From: Streptomyces sp. ICC1
GTDB taxonomy: Bacteria; Actinomycetota; Actinomycetes; Streptomycetales; Streptomycetaceae
Length of the DNA: 64,000 nt
Direction of reading: 5' to 3'
Assembly (NCBI RefSeq): GCF_003287935.1
Contig: NZ_CP030287.1
Location: forward strand, 1,426,001-1,490,000
The notes beneath the pieces are model-generated. The model was not told the origin of the DNA. It was given only the letters and a program-made list of their open reading frames with translations, and did not search any database. Below are positions 37,002-47,718 of the stretch, in pieces (position 1 is the first letter of the stretch; each line of letters opens with the position of its first letter). The translations under genes were made by a program, and so were the position numbers.

Positions 37002-38650
37002 CGCTCCTCATGCCTTCCCAGCAGGCGCTCCATCGCGGAGCGCAGCGTGTTGCGGGTGAATACCGGGGCGTCGCCGCAACGCCAGGCGACCACCCCGTCG
37101 GGCCGTACCAGGACCGCACCCTGGGCGGTCACCCCGTACAGCTCCGGCCAGCGGTCGTCGAGGTCGGTCAGTTCCGAGCCGACTCCGTACACCGCCAGCG
37201 GTACGCCCAGTTCGTGCGAGACCGCGCGGGCCGCGTCCAGCCACGGGCCGTTGACGGGGCCCGTGAGCAGCACCGGCCGGTCCCCGAACAGGTCCAGGGC
37301 GGAGATCTCCGAGCCGCCCTTCAGCAGGCGCAGGTGCGGCGCCCGGCTGCCGGGCCGGCCGTGGTTCTGCGCGGACCACACCCCGTGCCCCGCCGGCATG
37401 CCCTCGTCCCAGGGCGTCACCGCGGAGGAGCTGTACCGCCAGGAGAGCCAGACCAGGGCGTCCTCGACGATGTCGGGGTGCGCGGGCTCCTGTTCGCGGC
37501 CGTCCAGGCGCACCCGGTCCTTCGATCGCAGCACCGCCTGCTCGACCGTCGCGGCGGAGACCGGGCGGCGCTCCTCGTCGTAGCTGTCCAGCAGGGCCGG
37601 GTCGGCCCAGCCGTCGATGACGGCGGAGAGCTTCCAGGCCAGGTTGTGGGCGTCCTGGATGCCCGTACTGGAACCGAAACCGCCGCTGGGCGGCATCACG
37701 TGCGCCGCGTCCCCGACCAGGAAGACCCGGCCGCCGCGGAACGAGGAGGCCGTGCGGGCCGCGCTCTCCCACGGGGAGGCGGAGAGGATCTCGGGCGCGA
37801 GGCCGGGGACACCGGCCGCCGCGCGGACCAGGTCCGCGCACCGCTGCGGGGTGAAGGACTCCAGCGGCTCCGACTCCGGGTCGTACACGAGGTGCAGCAG
37901 CCACTCGTCGGTGTTGTTGAGGGGCATCAGCGCGCCCCGCACTTGCTCGTTGAACACGTAGCACATCAGGAAGCGGCGGCCGGCGAACTGCTCGGTCAGG
38001 TCGGCGCGGAAGTGCACGTTCACGTAGTGGCCGAGCACCTCCCCGTCGAAGGGGATCCCCAGGGACTGGCGGACCCCGCTGTGGGCGCCGTCCGCCGCGA
38101 CGAGGTAGCGGGCCTTGATCTCCCGCTCGGCGCCGGTGGCGCGGTCCCTGACGTACGCGGTGACCTCCTCGCCCTCGGGCCCCTCCTGATCGACGGAGAG
38201 CAGCTCGGTGTTGAACCGCAAGGCCACGCCGAGCCGCTCGGCGCGTCCCCGCAGCACGTCCTCCAGCTCGCCCTGGTGGCACAGCGCCCAGCCCGTCGGC
38301 GACAGCAGGCCGATGTCGGCCTGCACGTCCATGACGTACTTCTCGTCGAGCGTTCCGAGTTCCGGCCCGGCCAGTGAACCGGCCGTCACCACCCCGGAGT
38401 TCCCGGCGAGAAGGCGCGCCGAGGGCATGGCCCTGATCTCCTGCTCGACACCGGCCGAGCGCATCAGCTCCATGGCCCGCGGATGGACCCCGCGGGCGCG
38501 CGGGTGCCCGGAGAGCTCGGGCTGCCGCTCGACGAGCAGGCAGTCCACCCCCTGCTGGGCGAGGAAGACGGCAGTGGACAGCCCTGCCAGCCCCCCGCCG
38601 ACCACGAGGACGTCGACGTTCCGGAGCGTGCTCCGGGTGGTACTCAGCAC
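36998..38650 (-). CDS. FAD-dependent aromatic hydroxylase (copy 1)
   Basis: 550-aa class A flavoprotein monooxygenase of the PgaE/RdmE type. The FAD-binding VVGGGLAGLSTAVFLA is near residue 15, the DG motif is YLVAADGAHSGVRQ near 185 and the GD motif is VFLVGDAAHVMPP near 300; a thioredoxin-like C-terminal domain follows. It should hydroxylate the aromatic polyketide using NAD(P)H and O2. GTG start at 38650. A second, related hydroxylase is at 52437. Confidence 0.92.
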   Translation of the reverse strand: MLSTTRSTLRNVDVLVVGGGLAGLSTAVFLAQQGVDCLLVERQPELSGHPRARGVHPRAMELMRSAGVEQEIRAMPSARLLAGNSGVVTAGSLAGPELGTLDEKYVMDVQADIGLLSPTGWALCHQGELEDVLRGRAERLGVALRFNTELLSVDQEGPEGEEVTAYVRDRATGAEREIKARYLVAADGAHSGVRQSLGIPFDGEVLGHYVNVHFRADLTEQFAGRRFLMCYVFNEQVRGALMPLNNTDEWLLHLVYDPESEPLESFTPQRCADLVRAAAGVPGLAPEILSASPWESAARTASSFRGGRVFLVGDAAHVMPPSGGFGSSTGIQDAHNLAWKLSAVIDGWADPALLDSYDEERRPVSAATVEQAVLRSKDRVRLDGREQEPAHPDIVEDALVWLSWRYSSSAVTPWDEGMPAGHGVWSAQNHGRPGSRAPHLRLLKGGSEISALDLFGDRPVLLTGPVNGPWLDAARAVSHELGVPLAVYGVGSELTDLDDRWPELYGVTAQGAVLVRPDGVVAWRCGDAPVFTRNTLRSAMERLLGRHEER

Positions 38651-38663
38651 AGCCTCACACTCC

Positions 38664-39530
38664 CTACTGCGGTTGGTATTCCACGAGCACGGACGCGTCC
38701 TTGTCGCCGTCGCCCGCGGCGATCACGGCCGCGTACCGCTTCCGTACGACGTCCAGTACGGGCAGCTCTGCACCGAGCGCGGCCGCCGCCTCCTGCGCGA
38801 TCCGGATGTCCTTCTCCATCAGCTCGGAGCGGAAGAAGGCCGGCTCGTAGGAGCGCTTGAGCATCAGATCGGCGCGGAAGCGCATCACCAGGGAGCTGAA
38901 GCCGCTGCCGGCGATCGCGCTGATCAGCTGGTCGCGGTCGAGGCCCGCGGCCACGCCGTAGCCGACGGACTCGGCGAGCGAGGCGACCTGCGCGCCGAGC
39001 AGGAGGTTGAGGATCAGCTTCATGGCGGCCGCGTTGCCCGGGGCCCCGACGTGCGTGACCTCGCTGCCTATCGCCTCCAGGACCGGGCGGGCGTCGTAGA
39101 GGTCCGCCGGGTCGCCGGAGACGTACACGCGCAACTGGCCCTTGCGGGCCTGGAGCGGGTTGCCGACGACACAGGCCTCGACGCGGCGCAGGCCCTTGTC
39201 CGCCAGGCGGACGGCGGCCTCGCGGGCGTAGCCCGGCGAGACCGTCGAGGTGTCGACGACGATGGTGCCGGGGGCCAGTACGGGCACCACCCGGCCGAAC
39301 AGGATCTCCTCGACCGCCTTCTCGTCGGAGAGGCTCAGCACGACGATGTCGTGTCCGGCGGCGGCGCGCTCGGGTGCGTCGGCGAGCTTGGCACCCGCCT
39401 CGACGAGTCCGGCCGCCTTGGAGGCGGTCCGGTTGTAGACGGTCAGGGCGTACCCGGACTCCACCAGGCGGCCGGCCATGCCGCCGCCCATGTTGCCCAG
39501 GCCGATGAAGGCCAACTGTCGGTTGGTCAT
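38664..39530 (-). CDS. NAD-binding beta-hydroxyacid dehydrogenase family protein
   Basis: 288-aa member of the 3-hydroxyisobutyrate/6-phosphogluconate dehydrogenase family: Rossmann motif FIGLGNMGGGMAGRL, DTSTVSPG substrate region near 120, catalytic Lys in NAAAMKLILNLLLG near 170. In a PKS operon it probably reduces or oxidises a pathway intermediate; similar genes occur in some pentangular clusters. Substrate unknown. Confidence 0.85.
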   Translation of the reverse strand: MTNRQLAFIGLGNMGGGMAGRLVESGYALTVYNRTASKAAGLVEAGAKLADAPERAAAGHDIVVLSLSDEKAVEEILFGRVVPVLAPGTIVVDTSTVSPGYAREAAVRLADKGLRRVEACVVGNPLQARKGQLRVYVSGDPADLYDARPVLEAIGSEVTHVGAPGNAAAMKLILNLLLGAQVASLAESVGYGVAAGLDRDQLISAIAGSGFSSLVMRFRADLMLKRSYEPAFFRSELMEKDIRIAQEAAAALGAELPVLDVVRKRYAAVIAAGDGDKDASVLVEYQPQ

Positions 39531-39613
39531 GGGAGGTTCTCTTTCGTTTCCGGGCCGGCTGCCGGTTCGGGAGTCCGGGGCGAGCGGCGTCGAGGGGTAC
39601 GGCCGTGAAGCCG

Positions 39614-39925
39614 TCAGTACGCCGCGTCGACCTCGTAGAGGGCGAAGGGGGCGCTCGTACGGTTGTCGCGGAACGGCCGCAGCGGGGCGGTGTCCTCGCG
39701 GTGCTCCGCCCCCTCCTCCCAGACCTGGAAGGCGGCCATGGACTCCCAGCGGCTGACCACGACGAGCGCGGTCGGGTCGCCGGGGGACCTCAGCAGCTCG
39801 TTGCCGAGCATGCCGGGAACCCCCGCGAGCCGCTTGCTGACCAGGTGGTAGGCGTCCCGTACGGCGGCCAGCTGCTCCTCGTCGAAGGCCGCCTGGTAGA
39901 CCAGGACCCTCACCTCACCGGGCAT
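39614..39925 (-). CDS. ABM-fold protein (copy B)
   Basis: 103-aa ferredoxin-fold protein with VRVLVYQAAFDEEQLAAVRD, LVVVSRWESMAAFQVWEEG and a short C-terminal strand, in the antibiotic biosynthesis monooxygenase superfamily but distinct from copies A and C. It overlaps copy C by 11 bp. Likely a cyclase or oxygenase helper. Confidence 0.75.
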   Translation of the reverse strand: MPGEVRVLVYQAAFDEEQLAAVRDAYHLVSKRLAGVPGMLGNELLRSPGDPTALVVVSRWESMAAFQVWEEGAEHREDTAPLRPFRDNRTSAPFALYEVDAAY

Positions 39926-40247
39926 CGGCCGCAGCCTTGCCCTCGATGGTGGTGAGCACCTCCATGACGTGGAAGGAGCCGCCCTTGCGGAAGGGGTGCA
40001 GGGTCGCCCGGTGTTCGAGGTGTGCGGGGCTCTCCTCGAACTCGCGGAAACGCGGCTCGTCCGTCCAGTCGCTGATGATCACGAAGATCGTCTTGTCGCC
40101 GGCCGTGCGGGCGTCCTCGCGGGCGAGGGACTGGCCGAGGTTCGCCGGGTGACCGGTGACCGCATCGGTGCCCTCGTGCCAGGCCTTCTCGAAGTCGGCC
40201 TCCTTGCCGGGCTCGATCTCCATGCGGAGCATCACGCGGAAGGCCAT
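39915..40247 (-). CDS. Antibiotic biosynthesis monooxygenase-type protein (copy C)
   Basis: 110-aa protein closely related to copy A at 36690: FRVMLRMEIEPGKEADFEKAW, PANLGQSLARED, DWTDEPRFREFEESPAHLEH, and LHPFRKGGSFHVMEV. Its ATG overlaps the SDR stop by 3 bp. The A/C pair suggests a duplicated cyclase/oxygenase within one operon. Confidence 0.82.
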   Translation of the reverse strand: MAFRVMLRMEIEPGKEADFEKAWHEGTDAVTGHPANLGQSLAREDARTAGDKTIFVIISDWTDEPRFREFEESPAHLEHRATLHPFRKGGSFHVMEVLTTIEGKAAADAR

Positions 40248-41002
40248 CAGGAGATACCTCCGTCGACACCGATCGTGTTGCCGGTGACGTAGCGGGACAG
40301 GTCGCTGGCGAGCCACAGGATGGCGCCGGCCACCTCGTCGGGGGTGCCGAGCCGGCCCAGGGCGGTCTTCGCGCCGTACCGCTCCGACATCAGCTTCTGC
40401 TGGTCGGCCGGCATCGCGAAGAAGTTCTCGGTCTCGATGACGCCGAGCGCGACCACGTTGAAGCGGATGCCCTGCGGGCCGAACTCCTTGGCCAGCGAGC
40501 GGTTCAGGCCCACGAGCGCGGCCTTCGTGGTGGTGTAGTGCGCGCGCAGCGGGATGCCGGCGTCGACGGCGCGGGAGCCGATCGAGACGACGGAGGAGCC
40601 CTCGCCGAGCAGCGGCAGCGCGTTCTGGATGACCAGGTGGGCGCCGGTGATGTTGGTGGCGAGGATCCGGTTCCACTCGTCGAGCGGGAGGTCCTTGTAC
40701 GGGACGTGGCTGATGGCGCCGGCGTTGTTGACCAGGAGGTCCAGGCGGCCGCCGGTCAGCTCGCCGACCTGCCGGAGCAGGCCCGCGATCTCCTCGGGCT
40801 GGGAGAGGTCGGCGCGCAGCACGTGGTGGGTGCCGCCGATCTCCTTCAGCTCGTTCTCCAGGGAGGTGACGAAGTCGCTTTCGCGCTGGTAGCAGGTGAT
40901 GACGTCGACACCGGCGTGGGCGAGCGCCAGAACGACGCCTCGGCCGACACCGCGGGTGCCGCCGGTGACCAGGGCCTTCTTGCCCCGGAGTTCGAGGTCC
41001 AT
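40247..41002 (-). CDS. Short-chain dehydrogenase (SDR, ketoreductase-like)
   Basis: 251-aa classical [18 protein letters not shown] near residue 14, NNAG near 93, Tyr-Lys in [14 protein letters not shown] near 163 and the FabG-like terminus [14 protein letters not shown]. Paralogous to the SDR at 34822. Probably a second polyketide ketoreductase. Confidence 0.9.
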   Translation of the reverse strand: MDLELRGKKALVTGGTRGVGRGVVLALAHAGVDVITCYQRESDFVTSLENELKEIGGTHHVLRADLSQPEEIAGLLRQVGELTGGRLDLLVNNAGAISHVPYKDLPLDEWNRILATNITGAHLVIQNALPLLGEGSSVVSIGSRAVDAGIPLRAHYTTTKAALVGLNRSLAKEFGPQGIRFNVVALGVIETENFFAMPADQQKLMSERYGAKTALGRLGTPDEVAGAILWLASDLSRYVTGNTIGVDGGIS

Positions 41003-41060
41003 GGGTGTTCCTCCGTGAAGTTGCGTATCGAGGGAAAGCGGTGCGGCGGAGCGGGACGCC

Positions 41061-41522
41061 TCAGAGCAGGAAGCCCAGCGCCGTGCAGTTCAAGGCGAGC
41101 GCGGCGATGGTCAGCCAGCTGCGCCGGCGGTTCCAGGCACCCCAGACCTTGCGGGGGTCGCGCTCGGCGAAGTCGCCGGGCAGGTTGTCCGGGTCGAGGG
41201 TGCGCATCCACCGGTTGACCGGGACGTTCTTGATGACCGAGATGGCGGCCGTGACCAGGGCGAGCAGCGCCGCCGCGGCGAACAGGGTCCGTGCCCCGGC
41301 CACCGGCGCGCCGATCGCCAGCGCCACGTCACAGGCGATCGTGCCGACCAGGCAGATGGGCATCGCCGGGTCGTAGCGCGTTCCGAAGAACGCGTGCGCG
41401 TTGACGTAGCGGTCGGCGGGCAGCGAGGCCAGGTAGGGGAAGCCGCCGAGCTGGGTGCCGAAGAGGACTCCGGCGGCCAGCCCGTTGAGCAGCAGGACCA
41501 GCGGAGCGATGAAGGTCAGCAC
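41061..41522 (-). CDS. DUF1772/anthrone oxygenase-like membrane protein (copy 2)
   Basis: 153-aa protein with four transmembrane helices, [14 protein letters not shown] and [15 protein letters not shown], matching the DUF1772 protein at 35972 in order. It starts 10 bp after the aromatase/cyclase stop codon. Possibly quinone-forming, or a membrane partner of the hydroxylases. Confidence 0.85.
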   Translation of the reverse strand: MLTFIAPLVLLLNGLAAGVLFGTQLGGFPYLASLPADRYVNAHAFFGTRYDPAMPICLVGTIACDVALAIGAPVAGARTLFAAAALLALVTAAISVIKNVPVNRWMRTLDPDNLPGDFAERDPRKVWGAWNRRRSWLTIAALALNCTALGFLL

Positions 41523-41532
41523 CGTCGGCTCC

Positions 41533-44590
<3,058 letters not shown>

Positions 44591-44594
<4 letters not shown>

Positions 44595-45025
44595 TTGGCA
44601 CCGCCGACATCGGGGTTGGCCTGCTCGGGACGCTGGGCCACCTCGGTGTCGACGTGGCCGTACTCGGGGCTCGGCGCGAGCGGCGAGAGGTGGAAGGCGC
44701 AGCGGGCCGTGGTCTCGCCGACGTTGACCAGGCGGTGGCGCACGCCGATCGGGACCAGCAGCGAGTCGCCGGCGCCGAGGGTGAGCTTCTGGCCGTCGAG
44801 CGTCATCTCCAGCGTGCCGTCGACGACGTGCAGGAACTCCTCGGAGTACGGGTGGTAGTGCTCCGTGATCCAGTCGGCCGGGTCGAGGGTCATGACCCCG
44901 CCGAATCCGGAGGTGCAGCCCACGCTCTTGGGGCTGAGGGTGACGCGGATGTCACCGCCGCGCTTGGTGTTGGCCTCGACCTCGTCGGAAGCCACCTTCA
45001 CGGTGCGGGAAATGGCGGTGGTCAC
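44591..45025 (-). CDS. Cupin-domain polyketide cyclase (WhiE ORFII/TcmJ type)
   Basis: 144-aa cupin: the metal-binding motifs are [18 protein letters not shown] and GVRHRLVN with a Cys/His-containing last strand. TcmJ/WhiE ORFII homologues assist early ring closure in multicyclic aromatic polyketides. It overlaps both neighbours by 4 bp. Confidence 0.9.
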
Positions 45026-45357
45026 TTGATCCGTCCTTCGTTCTTGGTCCAGATGTAGAAGGGGTCGGCCATCGCGTCCTTCGGCTCTTTCCAGTTCGGG
45101 TCGTACGGCTCGACGCACTCCGCGAGACGGGTGTTGATGTCGTCGTAGAGCGGGTGGCTGCGGGCGCGGTAGAGGTTCGCGTTGATGTCCTCGTCCGCCT
45201 CGACCAGGTGGAAGTACAGGCCGTGGAACTTGAAGAGGGTGCGGCGGGAGACGCCGATCATGTGCGGCAGCTCGGATTCGTCCGACTCGCCGAAGATCTT
45301 GGCGATGTCGTCCGTCTTCTCCGGCCGCAGCTTGGCGACGATCAAAGTGCGATGCAC
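45022..45357 (-). CDS. TcmI-family type II polyketide cyclase
   Basis: 111-aa cyclase of the TcmI/WhiE ORFVII family: HRTLIVAKLRPEKTDDIAKI, ELPHMIGVSRRTLFKFHGLY and NWKEPKDAMADPFYIW are characteristic. It closes a later ring of tetracyclic or pentangular frameworks. First gene of the long minus-strand operon; the GTG at 45357 is 39 bp downstream of the closest SARP-like heptamer. Confidence 0.93.
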   Translation of the reverse strand: MHRTLIVAKLRPEKTDDIAKIFGESDESELPHMIGVSRRTLFKFHGLYFHLVEADEDINANLYRARSHPLYDDINTRLAECVEPYDPNWKEPKDAMADPFYIWTKNEGRIK

Positions 45358-45395
45358 GGTGGGCCCTCCGAAGGGGTCGGTGGTTGCGAGGAAAG

Positions 45396-45446
45396 GTCTC
45401 ACCGCGAACTGGAGGGTGGCTCGGCTTCCCCTCCAGCCCGGCTGGT
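45396..45446 (-). promoter_or_regulatory. Putative SARP-binding array of the KS operon
   Basis: Minus strand: ACCAGCC, TGGAGGG, CCGAGCC, TCCAGTT, GTGAGAC, each separated by 4 bp. Five heptamers at an exact 11-bp period sharing an AG core at positions 4-5, ending 39 bp upstream of the TcmI-type cyclase start. Individual units are variable, so the periodicity is the main support. Confidence 0.5.
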
Positions 45447-45455
45447 GGGGAGAGT

Positions 45456-45473
45456 TCGAGCCAGGATCGAGCC
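45456..45473 (+). promoter_or_regulatory. Perfect SARP-type direct repeat
   Basis: TCGAGCC, AGGA, TCGAGCC: two identical heptamers with a 4-bp spacer, 51 bp upstream of the SchA/CurD start. The heptamer equals the TCGAGCC/G recognition unit known for ActII-ORF4/DnrI-like SARPs. Confidence 0.7.
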
Positions 45474-45524
45474 GCGCCGGGTCCCCTGCCCGCGGACCGA
45501 CCCACGACAGCGGAGGACCTTGCG

Positions 45525-45908
45525 ATGGCATTCGCGGCGATCACGTACGACATCGAGCCGGGCTACGAGAAGGAGCTCACGGCGATCTTCCAGGACTTCA
45601 AGCGGGTGAGGAGCAGCCAGGTCAGGGACGAGTCGGGGCAGCAGGCCGGCACGCTGCTGGCGACGGCGGTCTTCCTCCGCGAGGACACGCTGGTGCGCGT
45701 CATCGAGTACACGGGCGAGCTGGACGCGGTCGCCCGCCACATGGCGACGCAGCCCGGCGTGCGCGATTTCGAGGCCAAGATCAAGCCGTACCTGAGCCGC
45801 CCGAGGGAGACGGACACGCCGGAGGGCTTCGTGGCGACCTTCCAGCGCAGCCTGCTGACCACGGTGGTGCAGTTCTCGAGCCGCGACGGGGTCCCGGCAG
45901 GGGCGTAG
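45525..45908 (+). CDS. SchA/CurD-like protein (copy 2)
   Basis: 127-aa SchA/CurD family protein: AFAAITYDIEPGYEKELTAIF, LLATAVFLREDTLVRVIEYTGE, RHMATQPGVRDFEAKIKPYL. It diverges from the KS operon, as whiE ORFI-like genes often lie at the edge of the PKS core. Paralogue of the gene at 35586. GCGGAGGAC precedes the ATG. Confidence 0.88.
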   Translation: MAFAAITYDIEPGYEKELTAIFQDFKRVRSSQVRDESGQQAGTLLATAVFLREDTLVRVIEYTGELDAVARHMATQPGVRDFEAKIKPYLSRPRETDTPEGFVATFQRSLLTTVVQFSSRDGVPAGA

Positions 45909-45922
45909 CGGAGCAACGAAAG

Positions 45923-45960
45923 AGGCGCGTGCCGGTCGTGAGGACGACCGGCACGCGCCT
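45923..45960. terminator. Bidirectional hairpin terminator
   Basis: AGGCGCGTGCCGGTCGT with perfect complement (17-bp arms, GAGG loop), between the convergent SchA/CurD gene and the MFS gene. Confidence 0.85.
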
Positions 45961-45989
45961 TCCCGCGCGCCCCGCGGGGCCGGGCGGGA

Positions 45990-47480
45990 CTACCGCAAGG
46001 CGCTCTCCTTCGGCTCCGCGGGGCGCTGCGAGGACTCGCCCGCGGCCAGGTCCGGCTCGGCCGCGCGGGGGCGGGGGAGCGCGAACCGCAGGAGGGCCAG
46101 GGCCAGGACGTACATGACCAACTGGCCGGCCAGCGCCCAGGCGATCGCGGCCTGCGAGTACCCGGCCCCGCCCGCGATCCCGTAGAAGACCGTGCCCACG
46201 AGCGCGACCCCGGTGGCGCTGCCGACCTGGCCGAACGTGGAGAACACCCCGCTCGCCGAGCCGATCCCGCCGCGGGACATCGCGGACAGGGTGATGTTGT
46301 ACAGCGGAGGGCTCAGCAGGCCCATGCCCACGCCGCACAGGACGAGGCCCGGCAGGATGTGCAGCGGGCGCAGCTCCGTGCCCCGGGTGACGGTCAGCCA
46401 GAGCAGCACCCCCGTGCCCGAGGCCAGCAGCAGCGCGCCGGCCTCCAGCATGGGCCGGCCCAGTTTCCCGGTCAGCGGGACCGAGGCCCCGGAGGCGACG
46501 GCCGCGGACAGCGCGAACGGCAGCAGCGTGAAGCCCGCCTCCTTCGCGCTGAAGCCGAGCCCGTCCTGCAGGTGCACCACGAACACCAGGAAGAAGGACG
46601 CGACCGCGCCCATCACCAGGAAGTTCACCGCCGCACCGGCCGGGAACGCCCGCCCCCGGAACAGCTCGGGCGCGAGCAGCGGCGTCCGCCCGGCCCGCTG
46701 CGCCCGCCGCTGCAACGGCGCCAGCAGCCCCAGCAGCACCGCGCCCGCGACGAACAGCGGGATCAGCCACAGCGGCCAGCCGATCTCACGCCCCTGCACC
46801 AGCGGGACCAGCAGCAGCAGCAGACCGGCGGTGGCCACCGCCACTCCCGCCAGATCCAGCTGCGCCCCCTTCGCCGCCCGCTCCACGGGCAGCCAGCGCG
46901 CCGCGAGCACCAGCGCGAGCGCGCCGATGGGCAGGTTGACGAGGAACACCGCGCGCCAGCCGAGGCCGAACAGGTCCGCGTGCGCGAGGAGTCCGCCCGC
47001 CACGGGACCGCCACAGGTCGCCGCCGCGATGACGGCGGCCTGCACCCCGAAGGCCGGGCCGCGCCGCTCCTTCGGGAACAGCAGCATGATCACCGGGGCG
47101 ATCTGCGGGGCGAGGAGCGCCGCCGAGAACCCCTGCACCACACGGGCCGCGATGAGCGTGCCGGTGCCCGGGGCCGCCGCGCACAGCGCGGAGGCCGCGG
47201 TGAAGGCGACGATCCCCCACAGCACCAGCGGCCGCCGCCCGTAGGAGTCGCCGAGCCGGCCCGCGGTGACCAGCACGAGCGCGAAGGCCAGGCTGTATCC
47301 GGCGAGCATCCACTGCACGGCCGAGTCCGAGGCGCCGAGCCCGTCCTGGATGGAGGGCGCCGCGATGCTGACCACGGTCATGTCGAAGGTGTGCAGGAAT
47401 CCTGCGAGCAGCACCGCGCCGAGCGCGAGCCAGGAGCTGCGCGGCACAGCGCTGTTCGCGCCTGTCGGGGGTCCGGTCAC
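45990..47480 (-). CDS. MFS transporter (DHA2-type drug efflux)
   Basis: 496-aa major facilitator with about 14 transmembrane helices. Motif A-like GRLGDSYGRRPLVLWG lies between helices 2 and 3; motif C-like GGPVAGGLLAH follows helix 5. DHA2-type proteins of this kind export antibiotics and are the usual self-resistance pumps of type II PKS clusters; the product is the likely substrate. GTG at 47480 with GAGGAGG upstream. Confidence 0.9.
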   Translation of the reverse strand: MTGPPTGANSAVPRSSWLALGAVLLAGFLHTFDMTVVSIAAPSIQDGLGASDSAVQWMLAGYSLAFALVLVTAGRLGDSYGRRPLVLWGIVAFTAASALCAAAPGTGTLIAARVVQGFSAALLAPQIAPVIMLLFPKERRGPAFGVQAAVIAAATCGGPVAGGLLAHADLFGLGWRAVFLVNLPIGALALVLAARWLPVERAAKGAQLDLAGVAVATAGLLLLLVPLVQGREIGWPLWLIPLFVAGAVLLGLLAPLQRRAQRAGRTPLLAPELFRGRAFPAGAAVNFLVMGAVASFFLVFVVHLQDGLGFSAKEAGFTLLPFALSAAVASGASVPLTGKLGRPMLEAGALLLASGTGVLLWLTVTRGTELRPLHILPGLVLCGVGMGLLSPPLYNITLSAMSRGGIGSASGVFSTFGQVGSATGVALVGTVFYGIAGGAGYSQAAIAWALAGQLVMYVLALALLRFALPRPRAAEPDLAAGESSQRPAEPKESALR

Positions 47481-47498
47481 GGATTCACCCTCCTCTGG

Positions 47499-47530
47499 GT
47501 ACGGGCGTACGGGCGTACGGGTGTACGGGG
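47499..47530. repeat. Four tandem 8-bp repeats
   Basis: GTACGGGC repeated four times with a varying last base, just upstream of the MFS start. It lies between that gene's ribosome site and the SARP-like repeats. Confidence 0.7.
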
Positions 47531-47586
47531 CGCGGGCCACGGGTCGTGCACGCGTCGGCGCACTCTCGGGTCCGGGCACCCAAGAC

Positions 47587-47607
47587 CGCTCGAGGATCGT
47601 TCGGGCC
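47587..47607. promoter_or_regulatory. Putative SARP-binding repeats, MFS/AsnS1 divergent promoter
   Basis: Minus strand: CCGAACG, 4 bp, TCGAGCG. Plus strand: TCGAGGA, 4 bp, TCGGGCC. The site reads as an 11-bp-offset heptamer pair in both directions and lies about 110 bp from both start codons. Confidence 0.45.
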
Positions 47608-47718
47608 CCGCCCGCGACCTGCGCGATCGACCGTCCCTCCAGTGCCGCGCGGTCGCGGCGCGACTGCGCCGCCGGATGCTGCCCGTACCAAAACCGACAC
47701 ATGAGGAGAGGTGGCAAC

